Origin: Dactylonectria macrodidyma
Lineage: Eukaryota > Ascomycota > Sordariomycetes > Hypocreales > Nectriaceae
Length of the DNA stretch: 64,000 bases
Assembly: GCA_020744425.1 (NCBI GenBank)
Contig: JAGMUV010000033.1
Span: forward strand, 124,001-188,000
Direction: 5' to 3'
Of the stretch, positions 33,061 through 46,200 are shown piece by piece (within the stretch, counting starts at the first letter, position 1; every line of letters begins with the position of its first letter). Made by a program: the position numbers and the translations under genes. The notes beneath the pieces are model-generated. The model did no database searches, was not told where the DNA came from, and worked only from the letters and a program-made list of their open reading frames with translations.

Positions 33061-36000
33061 ATGGATTCGCCATTATCTGCTCTACTTGAAAGATTGCGTA
33101 GTCCAACGCCTGGCAGCACACTCAGCAGTCTCGGGCTGAAGACGTACAATGATATCTCTGGTGCGGCAAACTCGAATATAAACGCAACACCAAGAGAATC
33201 GCATTCTACTGTCCAACCAAGCACACCCGATCGTGTTCCGGATGTCCAGGCTGTGGGCCCGGCATTAAAGAGGTCACACCCTACTGTGGAACCGAGTACA
33301 CTTGGTGATATTCCAGAAACCGTACCTATAGACCCGGCACTAGAGGGATCACAATCAACTGGCCAACCAAGCAAAGCAGGTAATCACCAAAGATACGAAT
33401 CAAGTGCAAGTCAAATCGACAATGCCAATGCGCAAACACAGGCGGCAGGAAACTGGATGAGTCGGCCACCACCAGGGAGCACGACGCCGATACAAGTGCC
33501 TCCAAGAAAAAGAGGTAGACCGCGAGGTTCTCGTGTACCAAGGCAGAGAGATGTTCGAGAAGGAAATCGGGTGCGGGAACACCAGCCAAGTGCATACCAA
33601 GCCGACACCATCAATACTCAAGTACAGGTACCTGAAAGCTGGATGAGTCGACCGCCGCCAAGGAGTACGACACAAATACAATCGTCCCCAAGATCAAGAG
33701 GCAAACCGCGAACTTCTCGTGCATCAAGACGGAAGGATGCCCGGGAAAGAAACTGGAGGCAAAGGAGACAAACCCAACAGCAAAGACCACTGGTTGCCGT
33801 TGGGACCCCTCCAGCCGGTTTCCAGTTGCCATCTAATGCTCCACGACGTCAGAAAATGAGATCGCAACAAGCACAGCAACTAAAACCTGCAGAGGATAAA
33901 CTGGATCGACGTGGATGTATGGCAAGACTGAGGTTTCAAGATGGCCAACAAGAACTTGGCGCCAAGCGTAAGGCTGATCAACACGGACAAGAACAAAACC
34001 AAAGGCAAAATCGAAGACGGGTTGAGAACAGCAACCTTGAAGAGCAAACCCAGGCATTAGAGAGGGTCATTGAGCATCTGGAAGATGAATTTACAGAGAA
34101 GGAGAGAATATCCTACACAAAGGATTGGCGTAAGTCGGTCCCCCGTGAGAGGAACATATCCACAGTCATGGATTTTTATCAAGCATTTCACAACATCGAC
34201 ACCCTACCCATACACACATGCATGATATGCTATCAGAAGATCAGCACCATGGAGATAAAAGAGCTTAGCTGGGAAGAGTGGACAAATAGCGCAGCGATGA
34301 AGAGCTGCCGCACATATTCATGTCCAGATTGCTTCCCTGTTGGCAAGGCTATACGGAGCTGCGAAAACTGTGCAATGAAGATCCGCGAATGCAATATGGC
34401 GCGGGGCGGGAACTTGCATCAAGCACTTGGTTGCGAGCACATGTACCCGGATGCTCTCAGAGACTTGACATTGATTGAGGAGAAGCTGATTGCACTCAAC
34501 ACCCATTTCGGCTTCATTGCAAGAATCAAAGTGACAAAAAGCACCAAACAGAGTACGGCATATGCACGCCATGTAAAGGGCCATATAACTGTGTTTCCAA
34601 ACAGTGTTCAAGACTTGGTTACCACAGTACTACCACATCCGCTTCTACAATCTTTGGAGGACATCCATATATCCTGGCATGGGCCGCAGAGACCAGCCCC
34701 CAGCGATCTATCCAAGTTGCTCTCAGTCCGGCGAGGGGCTGTGGAACGGGCGCTGCTTTGGCTAAAAGAATTTAACCCCCACTATCGGCACATCCAAATC
34801 GACAAAGCCGAGTTGGATAGTTGGGGAGAGCCGGCGCACGGGGTTCCGAGCAAGATCTATGACAGGATAGAGAGAGATGAACCATCGGCATGGGAAAAAA
34901 CGCGAACAGCGCATATTGTGCCCCCAGCAGAACGTGGAATGGATGACATCGAGCCCCAGTCACTCGAACAGATTGTGGACGGGCTGGGCAGAGCGTATGA
35001 TGAGAATGAGGTAAGTTACGACGAGGATCAGCAGCTCTACGACGAGCGCACTAGGGAGGAGCTCGAGTATGAGGGCATGGGAAGCTTTCTTGATGAGATT
35101 CTTGCATCTGGTATGTTTCCACTGGATACAGCACCGCGAGCGACCGATGCCGATAAGCTGCAATTTGCCATTGATACAATCAGAGGTGGACAGACAAATG
35201 CGCAGGCACAGCCGCCCAACCCGCCGGCTGGGAGCGCGCAGGGTTCGCACCTTCAGCCATACATTCACATTTCAAGAGGCAATGAGTTTGCAGATGTCAA
35301 TGATCTCTGGCATCTTGCAAAAGCATTTCCGACACTATTCCCGTTCGGTTTCGGTGGGCCACGGTGTAAGGAAGAGATGGAATCGGACCTGTGGCAGAAC
35401 AGTGTCCAGCTCACAGGTCATGTCCGTGATAGAGACAGTATTGGAGAGGGTGGGGAGGGTGGAGAGGATGCGACTCCGCCAACACGTAACCTCGGACTTC
35501 ACGCATGGATGCAGAAAGTGCTGCAACGACATGGTGGTCGCTTTGCCAATCATCCGGCATTTTCATTCCTAGTCTTCAACATAGAGGTTCGGTCTAGGAA
35601 TAGAGGAGTAAGTATGGTGAGCGTGCGACGGAACGATTTTCCTGAGGTGGAGAGGATCATTCAGTCGTTAACACTAGAGAGACTGGCGGAAGTGCAAAAG
35701 GAGTTAGAGGCTGGCGGGAGCACCCGAGATGAAGATATCAAAAAGCTCCTGCGATACATTTCATACTTTGGCTACAAACAGGCCATGTCGCAGGAGTCGC
35801 GGCTAGCCATGCGCAGAAAGATTAAAGCGCTCATCATCAGATACGGTATACCGGCGATTTGGTTTACGCTGAACCCTAATGACATTACGAACCCGGTAAA
35901 ACTACGTCTGGCGGCATACCGAAAGGAGGACAAGGCTGGCGCGGAAGCAACCCTGCTTCGGGCCCTTCAGGATAGGTATGAGAGAGTGAAGCTGGCGATA

Positions 36001-39000
36001 ACTGACCCCATAAGCTCTGCCATCTTCTTCCACCGCGAAGTAGAGATGTTCTTTGAGCATTACGTCAAGGTTGGGGAGGAATCTGTGTTTGGTCGGATTG
36101 GACAGTATTTTGGCGCTGTCGAGACCAACGAACGCGGTGCTCTTCATGTCCATGGTTTGCTATGGCTCGAAGGGAACTTGGAGCTCGGGGAGTTCATCGG
36201 TGCTCATGGAAACGGGGAGGATGATGAGAGTGCGGCGATGGAACGGGAAGGAATCCTGAAATATGTCGATTCTGTCTTTACCGAGGTATGTGCACCCATA
36301 TATCCATAACCAAAGGCCAACGTAGGTCGGAAGCTAAACTATTATCGAGGACCTGGACGAAACCGCTGCCTTTAGTGAGGAGAGCGAGACTAGGGTAGTT
36401 TACGACAACATATCTCACTTGATGATCGATACGGGGCGCTTCTCTGAACAGTTTGACGATGAAGCCCACTTTTGCGCGGGCAGGGTCCAGATGCATGTCC
36501 ACACTGCAACTTGTGTCAAATACTCCCACAACAAGGAGGGAGAAAAGAAGCCCACGTGTCGATTCCATGCGCCTTGGAAGCTCTTTACGAAAAGCGAATT
36601 TGGCGCGGATGGTATACTTCGGCTCCAACGCTCACATCCCATGATCAACCGATGGAACAAGTCAATGGCGGTTGGGCTGCGGCACAATCACGACATCTCC
36701 TTCATCGGAACCCAAACAAAGACAATGGCGCTGATATACTACTTGACAAACTACGCCACAAAAATCGAAGATCCGATCTGGAAGAGAGTGGCCATAGCAG
36801 CAGAGCTCTTTCCGAGTATCAGCACAACCAGCGCCGTCGGGCTTGGTGCAACAACTGCAAACTACGAAGCCAAGGCAAATATAAACCGCCAGTATCTGAT
36901 GAGAATCGCAAACAGAATATTCACCGAGAGGCCATTATCGCAGGTGGAGGTAATTGCGCACTTCTTGGATTACCCAAGTGAGTTCTCGAGTACCAAACAA
37001 TGGTCATATGTGAATATGACAATGATATACTGGGCAATACTCCGACGCTGGCCGTATCTCCAGCAATGCAGTCGCACTTTAGGCGACGACGATGATCGAC
37101 CTGTCGAGAGCACAGGTGGCAATGGCAACGGCAACGACGCAGAAGCCAGCGCGGAGAGGGTCTTGGTGGGAAGCGATGGCAAGAAGCTACCATACATTGA
37201 AGCCTACCACCACCGTGGAGAGGTGCTGCAGACATTATGCTTCTATGACTACATGTCGATTGTTACATTACAAAAGAGCATAGATCCATCTTCCAAGGAG
37301 TTGGTGAAGATAGAATTTGAAAGGAACTGGAAGCCGGGAAGGGACTGGGTGCAGGTTCTAAGACCCCCGGGGAAGTATGCAGTGCCATGCATGAACGGCT
37401 TTCTCGATATGGACTTTGATATTGACACAAACGCAGACAGATACCGCAGGTAAGCACAAGCCATAGAACAGGTGGGACGGATAAACGAGGAGCATACACT
37501 AATATTAGCACCAGAGCTGCAGTACAGCACCTCGCACTCTTTGTGCCATGGGAGAAGTTCACTACAGCAGCATCAGGCGATATTAATGAAATCTGGGAAG
37601 ATTGGAGACGGCGACTCCCCAAAAGACTCCAGACTATCGCAGGCAACATCCAGTTCTTGAAGCGATCAGCGGAAGATGCGCGGCGAGATGCAAAGCAGTG
37701 GGCGGCTGCGGGGGACGACGCCGTTTTGGATGATATCGACGCTATGGGGTATGATCTCCAAGATCCTACAGGCCCAGTAAAAGCATATCGCCCAGACCAA
37801 GTTGGCCAGCTTGGCCGATTGATTGAGACAGTACGAGGTGCTACAGCCCCCAACCAGGTGACCGCTGGTTCGGAGCATCTTTTGCAGATGCTAGATCAGC
37901 TCCGCGAAGTTCAAGCAGATATCACCGACTTTGCGGATGATGTCGAGACAGTCGCTTCCGCAGAGAACCCAGAGCAGTACCAGCCAGCCATGGTAGCCAG
38001 GAGCGAGCTCCCAACGCAACGTCAGCTTAGAGGAATCAAGAGCAAGCAGGATGAAGCTGACAAGGAAATTGTGAAAAGAATCCAAGGCTCTGATGGAGTT
38101 CAGATCACGCAGAACACAGCTGCCGGCACAGAAGCATCACTGAACCATACCTTCGCGGGCGCGGGAGAAGATGTTATAGAAATGTCAGAAACAGACACCC
38201 GGAACACTCAGAGACCCAGTGCCAGGGTCGCCTTTGGTCCGTCGACAACATTCCTCCATGCCGGTCGGGAGATTGCAAGGAGGTTCACCTTGAACGAGCG
38301 GCAGGAGATCGCCTTCCTTTTAGTGTTACGCCACCTCGATACCATCCCGGACGAAGATAAGAGGGATGACTTCGATAGCAGTAATGTCGAGAACAATGAT
38401 GGCGCACAACTATACGAGTTCCTGGGTGGGGAGGGCGGCACCGGGAAGTCCAGGGTCATCGAGGCGTTGGCGGAATTGTTCGCTAGCAAAGACGTATCGC
38501 ACAGGCTGCTTATGACGGCGACATCGGGGGCCGCAGCAGCGCGGATCAACCGCGTGACTATTCACTCCGCCTGTGGGATGCAACCCAACGTATCCGGCAG
38601 CAATGCCGACGATGGCAGCACGGTAACCTACGTGGACGGTGATGCTCGAAGAAGATGGAGAGAAAAGTGGCTGCTCATCATTGACGAGGTGAGCATGCTG
38701 GGCCTCCAGACGCTCTCCGACATCAACAAGCGACTTTGCGCCTCCCGGGGATCGAATCAAGATTTTGGCGGCATCCCAGTGGTACTACTATCAGGAGATT
38801 TCCACCAATTCCGCCCAGTGCAAAACAAGTCGCTATTGACGCCATGGTCCGCCCTCAGGATTGCGGACGAAATGAGGGCGCACGCACTCTGGGCTCGATT
38901 TACCACCGTCGTCATGCTCACCGAACAGGTCCGCGCAGCAGGGGACCTGGAGCTGCAGCGACTGCTGACTCGGATCCGAAAGGGAGAGCAAGACGAGTCC

Positions 39001-39942
39001 GACATGGAGCTTCTTAACAGTCGGTGCTTCAGGGAAGGACAAGCCATACCATGGAGCAAGGGCATCACAGTATTTACACCGCTCAATAGCACCAGGTGGT
39101 GCCTGAACATGGATGGGGTCTTGGCCTTCCAGAGGCACGAACAGAAGCCAGTCCGGATATTTCTACCCCAGCACCGTTGGGGCAAACCCAGTACATTGCC
39201 GGTAACGGAGGAAGAAGCTACGCTTATGGCCAGCGTCGGGGATGACAGCAAGATCTGTGTGCCGGCCACATTCATGTTCGTGCCTGGTATGCCGGTTGTG
39301 GTGACCATGAATATAAACCCAGGCCTCAAGCTCGTGAATGGCGCCAAGTACACAGCGCTGGAGGTTATACCTGACAGCAAAAGATTCCCAGGCTATCAAC
39401 TCGCGCCGAATATCATCCTCCACTTTGGACCACCTGCCGGCATCATCCTGTCGTCCGAGTCAACCAAGAAGTTCGAATTTGATGAAATGCCACCAGGCAC
39501 AATCCTGCTTACTCCAACGAGTGCCCAAATACCAATCGAAAAGAAGAAGAGGGTCAAGAAGAGGCCTTGGCAGAGGCATAATGTGAGCCGCCGAGGACTT
39601 CCCTGCACTGCGGCATTCGCATGCACCGATTACAAAATCCAAGGCGAAACCCTCCTCCAGGTTGCGCTGGAGCTGCGAGGAACCGGAACAAAGCTGAATA
39701 CCAAGACTGGACTACTCGAGCCACGAAAGTGCGATCCATATAGCCTGTATGTGCAGCTATCGCGGTGCAAATCGCTGGATGGTATTATATTGGTGTCAAA
39801 GGCGCGTGTGGAGGATATAGTCGGGAATAAAATACCACAGGAAATGTTTGATGGCGAGGCTAGGCTGGAGCAATTGTGCGGGGGAACATTAAACGAGGCC
39901 CGGTTATCATTATTGCACCCATCCGCACAATACGAGCAATAA
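33061..39942 (+). CDS. Helitron B RepHel (intact HUH Rep plus Pif1 helicase)
   Basis: Exons 33061-36285, 36350-37449 and 37515-39942 (introns 64 and 65 nt, GTATGT and GTAAGC donors) give 2,250 residues with no internal stop. The start ATG at 33061 opens with MDSPLSALLERL. A Q/R/S-rich region holds two copies of an SWMSRPPP(G/R)STT unit (about 130-205). A cysteine-rich DUF6570-like block follows (CMICYQK, CPDCFPVG). Rep has LHVHG (about 1027) and YYLTNYATK (about 1205). Pif1 helicase shows GGEGGTGKS (about 1747), LIIDEVSMLG (about 1828) and a C-terminal VQLSRCKSLDG motif. It catalyses rolling-circle transposition and is the best active candidate in the window. Confidence 0.93.
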
Positions 39943-40426
39943 TAGTTTATAATTTAGATAGCAAATCCAAGGAACAGTCAGGTATGTATTGATAGATGAT
40001 GAGTGCTTTGTTCCGATTCCATTGCCCCCGGCCGTTCTGGCTCTTTTACGCAGGGGGACGATGATGTCCCCCGCCCGGAACGTCCGGTTCGCGTTCGATG
40101 ACGATGATGACGTCTGAAGCGGGGTTCTCAGCACCAGACATCCACCAAAGACCCAACATCTCCGCGAAGTGGCTACCAGGTATTCCAAAAGGTATAAAGG
40201 AGATCAATAATGAGATTTCGAGAAAAATCAATCCACTGTTTCCTATATATATATTGTATATTAAAAATCCGATCTAATATAATAGATTTCACCTAACTCG
40301 AGCAGAAGCAGGAATCTCACAAAATGCAAACGACAAGAGCAACGACAGTTTATTATAAATTAAAAGTTCACGTGAATCCCACGTGATTCTTAACAGAAAA
40401 ATCCCAGCCAATGAAGACTTCTCTAC
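39943..40426 (+). repeat. Helitron B 3' terminal region
   Basis: An AT-rich tail contains the hairpin at 40368-40386. It recurs after 53138 and at 55545-55952. The minus strand of part of it (about 40231-40046) reads as a short conserved peptide (MIFLEISLLISFIPFG...) also present in the other copies, so an antisense gene remnant may be embedded in the element end. Confidence 0.75.
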
Positions 40427-40696
40427 ACAGGAGACGCAAACCGCAGGCGGTCTGCCCAGAAGAGCCTTGAGGAACGAAGTTAGAGACGAAAATCTCCTCG
40501 TCTACTGATCGGTATTGCCGCAAGAGCTAGAAGAGATGGTATGTGCTTGCCACTTGCTATAATTAGTCATCTTTCCTCTTTCGTGTGAGACGTAATTCTT
40601 CATAAAGAGGGTGATCCCTACGTTAGGGTTCTTGTTAGCGGCGTGTGTGGGAAAGGCGAATGCGAAAGCCAGATGCGATAAGCCATCCAGGAGGAG

Positions 40697-40885
40697 ATGC
40701 TCGAAGTTGGGGCAGGGGCCGAGGCTCGGGTGGGAGCCGTAGTTTGCGCGGTGTGCGGAAAGATAGAAGGGATCAGGAAGTGCGGGCAGTGCAAAGCTGT
40801 GGCATACTGTGGCAAAGAACACCAGAAGGCGGATTGGAAGACACACAGAGGAGCGTATGTATCTCGGGACGAAGAAAGTGACTGA
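40697..40885 (+). CDS. MYND-type zinc-finger protein or exon
   Basis: This open frame of 62 codons has a recognisable MYND finger: CAVCG, CGQCKAVAYCGKEH, KADWKTH. The final zinc ligands deviate (His and Tyr where Cys is common). MYND domains mediate protein interaction, often in transcriptional regulators. The frame upstream is closed by a TAA 15 bp before the ATG, but an AG acceptor there could join an earlier exon, so the gene may be longer than shown. A degraded homologue sits in the same place in Helitron A (18385-18525). Function in the element is unknown. Confidence 0.6.
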   Translation: MLEVGAGAEARVGAVVCAVCGKIEGIRKCGQCKAVAYCGKEHQKADWKTHRGAYVSRDEESD

Positions 40886-40897
40886 GCAGGGGAATTG

Positions 40898-41192
40898 TCA
40901 CATATCAGGATATCGGATTTTGCAGCTATAACAACAGTCAAGCTTTCTGCCCTTCATCATAAGGTTCTACAGCCACTTTCCTCGTCACTGGCCTCGTTAT
41001 CAGCTTCGTTACAAGCTATGATCAGGAGGATAGCTAGATAAAGTCAAATATTCCGTAGCATCCGGACCTTCTTGGCTGTCTGAAGTCATCATCAGTTTCT
41101 TCATCTATAAGACTGACCAAAGTCCCTCATTAGATAGGAAGAATAGCAAGAGCTTCTCACACATATGATCACTTCCATCCCCTAGATGCAAT
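40898..41192 (+). repeat. Left arm of inverted repeat flanking accessory gene C
   Basis: About 295 bp that is the reverse complement, with scattered mismatches, of 42545-42860. Shared phrases include GATCACTTCCATC, CGTAGCATCCGGACC and AGTCAAGCTTTCTG. The arms enclose about 1.35 kb holding only the accessory gene. Confidence 0.85.
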
Positions 41193-41316
41193 AGGAATCA
41201 CTTTGCAAGAGTCGCCTTACAAGATTGAGAGTTATGGCTAGGTATAGGATAGTAAGGTGAAAGGGAGAAATAAATTCAAATGTAGAGGTGCCCGACATTA
41301 TAGCAGTAACCACTCT

Positions 41317-42418
41317 TTACTCTCGGTTAGCATATTTCTTAGGGGGGTGCTGGCTGTGATGCGGCCGTGTTCTACTATCAAGACTGGGGGAAGGGGCTAA
41401 TGTGATCGATGATTCCTTAGCATTAGCTATAGTTAATGGAGATGGGGGATTGGGTGAGGCTTTTGCGCTGTCCGCTATGTGCGGCAGATGGAGGCGGCCT
41501 CCTGTCGCTTCTTGCGAAGTTGGATTCCCGGAGGATGGCTCTGCAACGTCGCCGGCGCTTTCGGAGACGCGCTGTCTCTTTGAAGGGGTGGATGGAGTGG
41601 CCCGGCCCTTCCAGCGAGCGGACCGCTTTGAAGGCGGAGTAGCGGTCGGAGTCGGCGTGGGCGGGGGGGCTTGGGCAGGCCTTGGCATGTAGGCCAAGTC
41701 AAGGACACGGAGGGCCAGTTGATTGGTGTCAGTGGTGCGACCAGCTACCTTGGCGGTGATGCTCAGGAGAGCTCCAGGTGATGGTGTTCTGACTTTTTGC
41801 CACCGCTTCGTATTTTCAAAGAAACAAGCCACGGAAAACGGGACCGGAGATGCTTTTGAGGCGTCGTACACGGATGTTTCAACGGTGAAGCGGCGAGGTT
41901 CAGAAGGGTCGCTGGTGTTGTCGCTGGGTGATGGCACGGATCTGATGACGGTGACCATCGGGCACCACTGCCCTGGTAAGTAGTGGCGATACTCGTCGAA
42001 GTCAGAGACGTCACTAGGGTGTCTAGGAAGGTCAGGCCGTATGAGACTGAGTGTGAGTCATGACGTACCTCGACAAACTGAGGGCCTGGACGCTGATCTC
42101 TAGCGTGCCGCCCGTGGACTGGGCGGCGGAGAAGCGGCCGTCGGCATAGAAGAATGTGTTAGGGGTGTAGAGGTCGCGCTCTTCTCGCGTCAAATAGGCA
42201 TGAATGCGGGTGCGAATGGGCTCGATGTCGATGCTAGAAGTATAGAAGCCGTCCTCCTCAAAGATGTTGACGTCAGCCTGGATCTCGACGTAGTTGGGTG
42301 CGTTTTCCCGACTTGGATCGTCCGTGATGCTGTCCACAAAGTCTCGCAGGTGGATGGTATTCGAGAAGGTCGCTTGCTGAGATATGTCGAGCAGAGGTTG
42401 AAGGCCGAAGCAATGCAT
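41317..42418 (-). CDS. Helitron C accessory protein (putative OB-fold ssDNA-binding)
   Basis: Two exons, 42418-42069 and 42022-41317, with a 46-nt intron (GTACGT...CCTAG), give 351 residues. ATG at 42418. The first exon encodes an N-terminal beta-rich half (FADGR-like FYADGRFSAA, LEISVQALSLSR). The second continues HPSDVSDFDEYRHYLPG, then a second beta-rich half (FTVETSVYDA, PFSVACFFE, SITAKVAGRTTDTNQLALRV). A Pro/Ser/Lys-rich tail has PSKRQR and ends HPPKKYANRE. It shares layout and the terminal HPPK motif with the accessory genes of A and B but is otherwise far diverged. The frame is intact although RepHel C is broken. ssDNA-binding is an inference. Confidence 0.75.
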
Positions 42419-43219
42419 GGAAAGGGGCAAGGAGTCAGGGGGCGCACGAGGGCTTATATAAGGGCTTCATTCTAAATCTTTTGATACAGCGCTTTGGTCG
42501 AGCCGCCGGGTATTATGACGGACGCGGTGTTAGAGGAGAAAGTGTTGCATCTAGCAGATGGAAGTGATCATATGTGCGAGAAGCTCTTGCTATTCTTCCT
42601 ATCTAATGAGGGTCTTTGGATCAGTCTTGTAGATGAAGAGACTGATGATGACCTCGGATGACCTCGGACAGCTGAGACGGTCCGGATGCTACGGACTATT
42701 TGACTTTATCTAGCTATTTACCTGATCAGAGGAAAAGCCGGTCTTGTGATGAGGCTGATGACGAGGCCGGTGACGAGGCCAGTGACGAGGCCAGTGGCTA
42801 TGGACGTCTATGATGAAAGACAGAAAGCTTGACTGTTATCATAACCGTAGAAATCCGATATCCCGATATATAACGGAAAAACTTAATATCTCCGCCAAAT
42901 CGATTGGCGAGGGCAGAAGACGGCAGACATTGAGACGCCCGGAAGATATTACCATCGTTTTAAGGCAATATAGCCTGCCTTTGCGGCCCTGGGTGGAATG
43001 GTTTCTCTGCTTCTGCCGGAGCAGAGGATGAGGGGAAACCTGGGTTGAGACGTAGAAGACGGATTCTAGGACTACGCAGGAGCAAGGCCTAGGGTCGGAG
43101 GGTCGGGCGGTAGGAGGTCATGGACAAGGTGGCAGGATTATTTATCAGGGGCTCTGCGTCGTGTTTTGTACAGTGTGGCAGAAATACTAAGATAGGAGAG
43201 CTAGTAAAGGCGATTCGTT
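42419..43219. promoter_or_regulatory. Divergent intergenic region of Helitron C
   Basis: Holds the right inverted-repeat arm (42545-42860), a short tandem run of GACGAGGCCAGT (about 42758-42797) and the RepHel leader. It must contain promoters for the accessory gene and RepHel, but no core element was assigned. Confidence 0.4.
42545..42860 (-). repeat. Right arm of inverted repeat flanking accessory gene C
   Basis: Inverted partner of 40898-41192. It differs by substitutions and small indels, so the pair is not brand new. Confidence 0.85.
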
Positions 43220-46200
43220 ATGGAGAAAGAGAGTCTAGCCGACCAGTTCTGTTGACGGGATGCGCGCAATCGCGAGAACGTGGCGCTTGCTGGTCTGGGG
43301 ATCCGTACATCAGCGGACATCTTCGAGGCTGCACAGCGGCAGTTCCAGGAGGCGGCTAGGACAGAGAGCAACTCAGTGCCGCCGGGTCGGAAACTGAGGG
43401 AGTCTGGCAGCGTCGAGAGGCAGCTGAGGAGCCTAGAAGGCAGACCAGGAAACAACGAGGCTGCAGGGCCGGGAAACAACCAGCCTGCAAGGCCTGGAGC
43501 ATTATTCCAGTTCATTCAGATGGACGGAGGCAGCAGAGTGCCGTTAGCCCCACGGCCGTCGGTGGGTTGTCTGACGGGGCCGGCCAGCGAGGAGGAAGCG
43601 CGCAATCAGCTGGATACGGCGATGCTCGCAGGACCAGATTTCCATCCATCGGCGGAAATGCTGGAGGCTGGGCGAAGGTCTCTGGTCGCAGGTCTGGGGC
43701 TCCGGACGGTGGCTGATATTTCCGAGGAGTCGAGAAACGAAAATTTTCGGCAATGGAGGCGGACGAGGACAGTGGAGTCGTTCGGCCAAGTCGCCGGCGA
43801 GGCCGAGGATGCGGCGGAGGACGGTGCTCCTTCTGCGGGGCCTAGTCGGCAGCCGGGAAGGAAGAGAGCGGGTTCTGGCCGCACTGATCAGCCAGCACCG
43901 AAGCGCAAGAGGGCCGCGGTCCGCCGAGAGAGGGACGAGGAAGAACAGGCGGGGGACCTTGCTAGCGTCTTAGAGGCGCTCGATGAAGAATTTGCGGAGA
44001 AGGAACGACTGTCACACGGACAGGAATGGTGTGCGCCTGTGCCCTACGAGAGGAAGGTGAAGACGGTCCAGGAATTTTACAAGGCGTTTTATGAGACGAG
44101 GATGTTACTGATCCTCACCTGTATGTTCTGTTACCGTAAGTACAGCAGGGCAGAGCTGGAGGATGTTGGATGGGACCGGTGGATGGCAAGTCCTGTTGAG
44201 AAGCGTGATGGATCACCCTTCAAGTGCCTCCGGTGCTTCCCTGTGGGGGGGAAGATTCGTGGGTGTGCGGATTGCGTGAGACAAATGAAGAGAGGCGTCT
44301 TGTCTCCGGCCGCACAGCTGCACACCAAGCTAGGATGCGAGCACATGTTTCCCGACGAGCTGAAGGGCCTCACGCCGGTGGAGGAGAAGCTCATCGCGCT
44401 GAACTCGTGTTACGGCTTCATCACCAAGTATAGCATCCCAGAGGGGCACCGGCAGAATGTGAGGTATCCGAGGCACGTCAAGGGGCACATCACGGTATTC
44501 CCTAACAACGTGCAGGAGCTAGCGACAAGGGTGCTTCCGCATCCGCTCCTGAAGGTTATGGATGACATTCACGTGTCGTGGCAGGGGCCGGAGAAGCCGG
44601 CGCCGAGCGATCTCTCGGCACTGCTCTCAGTGCAGCGCCGAGTTGTGGAAAGGGCCCTAGTGTGGCTGAAGAGGCACAATCCTTTGTATGTCGACATCGA
44701 CATTGACACGGCGGAACTGGATAGCTGGAACGCACCGTCGCACGGAGTGCCATACCAAGTCTATGAGCGTTTGGAACGGGACGAGCCGTCGGCGTGGGAG
44801 AAGGCACGAACGGCACAAGTCGTGCTACCCATAGAGCGCGGCTTGGAGGATGAGGGAAGTGTAGATATTCGAGAAGTGCTGGCAACGCTGGGCCAGGGGT
44901 TCGATGCAGGCATCGGGGGGGACGCGGCGGGGAAATCAGTGGATGCCGATTGTGAAGCCGGCGACGAGAACGTCGACAGTGCTACCGCCGCTGCCGGCCC
45001 GGTCCACGAGATCAGCTCGTCCGGGATGTTCGCCCTCGATAGGCGACCGGATATCGCGGACGCGGAGAAGTTGCGGTATGTCTACGACGCTCTGCGCCAT
45101 GATGATGCTCGTGACGAAATGCGGGCCGGAACGTGGGCGGGATCGGCCGAGGTGCGGCATGGAGACACGCGTGAACCTTATATTCTTGTGTCCAGGGGGG
45201 AAGACTTTGCCGATCCCTTCGACGCACCGTTCTTTGCAAAGACGTTCCCCACGCTGTTTCCAGTTGGTAGCGGGGGTCCACGCCAGGCGGAGGAAAGCAT
45301 CGGAGACGCGGCCGAAGAGGTGCATGGAGGTGTTGATGCGGAGGCCAGGGCGCGGAGTCTCGTCTCGTCGCGAAACATGACCCTGGAGACGTGGGCCAAA
45401 GTGGTGCTCTAGCGTCACGGTGGCCGGTTCGCGACGCATCACGTCTTCGCTTTCCTCGTCTTCAACATGGGAGTGAGGTCGAGAAATCGTCGAGTTAGCA
45501 TGCTGAGCGTGACGAGGAAGAACTTCTCGGAGGTGGAGCGCATCGTACGCTCGCTCAGCGCTGAGAGGTTGGAGGCGGCCAAGGTCGATCTGGAGGCGAC
45601 CGGGAAGACAGTTGACGAGGCTGTCGACCAGTTATTGAGGAGTCTGTCGCTGTACGGGTTCCGCCAGCCAATGTCGAGGGAGAGCCGGCTGAGCATGCGG
45701 CGGAAGATCAAGTCCTTCATCATACGGGAAGGTATGCCCGCGATCTGGTTCATGCTGAACCCGAACGACATCACAAACCCGGTCAAGCTCAGGCTTGCTG
45801 TATATCGGATGAGGGATCCGGACGAAGCCGAGGCCTTTCTGACGAGCCTCGACCTGGCATATAAGCGGGCACGGCTGGCGGTCTCGGATCCCCTTAGCTC
45901 GGCAGTCTTCTTCCACCGGGAGGTGTCCATGTTCTTCGAACACTACGTGAAGACTGGAGAGGATTCTGTGTTTGGGCGGATCAGTCGATACTTCGGAGCT
46001 GTGGAGACTAACGAGCGCGGGGCGCTCCACGTCCACGGATTGCTCTGGATCTAGGGAAATATGCACCTTAGCTCCATACTCGGAGATGTCGTGGGGGAGG
46101 ATCAAGCGGAGTACCGGGAGAGGGTCATCCGGTACGTCGACAGTGTCTTCGAGGTGGTTAGTTCCCCGCGCGCAAGAGCGACTCAGGAACGCATTGCTTA

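Larger units (their letters stand above)
29497..40426 (+). mobile_element. Helitron B (autonomous candidate)
   Basis: This comprises a 5' module (R1), a divergent accessory gene (30139-31671), RepHel (33061-39942) and a 3' end that stops at ...TTCTCTACAC, where Helitron C begins at 40427. The same 3' region recurs at 52709-53553 and 55545-55952. A 3' subterminal hairpin TCACGTG-AATCC-CACGTGA is at 40368-40386. R1 lacks the leading TTGATCTCGGGG sequence seen in other 5' modules (50242, 55953), so the exact 5' end is uncertain. Both genes are open, making this the best autonomous candidate. Confidence 0.75.

Noticed and set aside
40502..40846. Minus-strand 114-codon frame antisense to the MYND finger
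   Set aside because: The plus strand shows the MYND cysteine pattern, repeated in Helitron A, which explains the region better.
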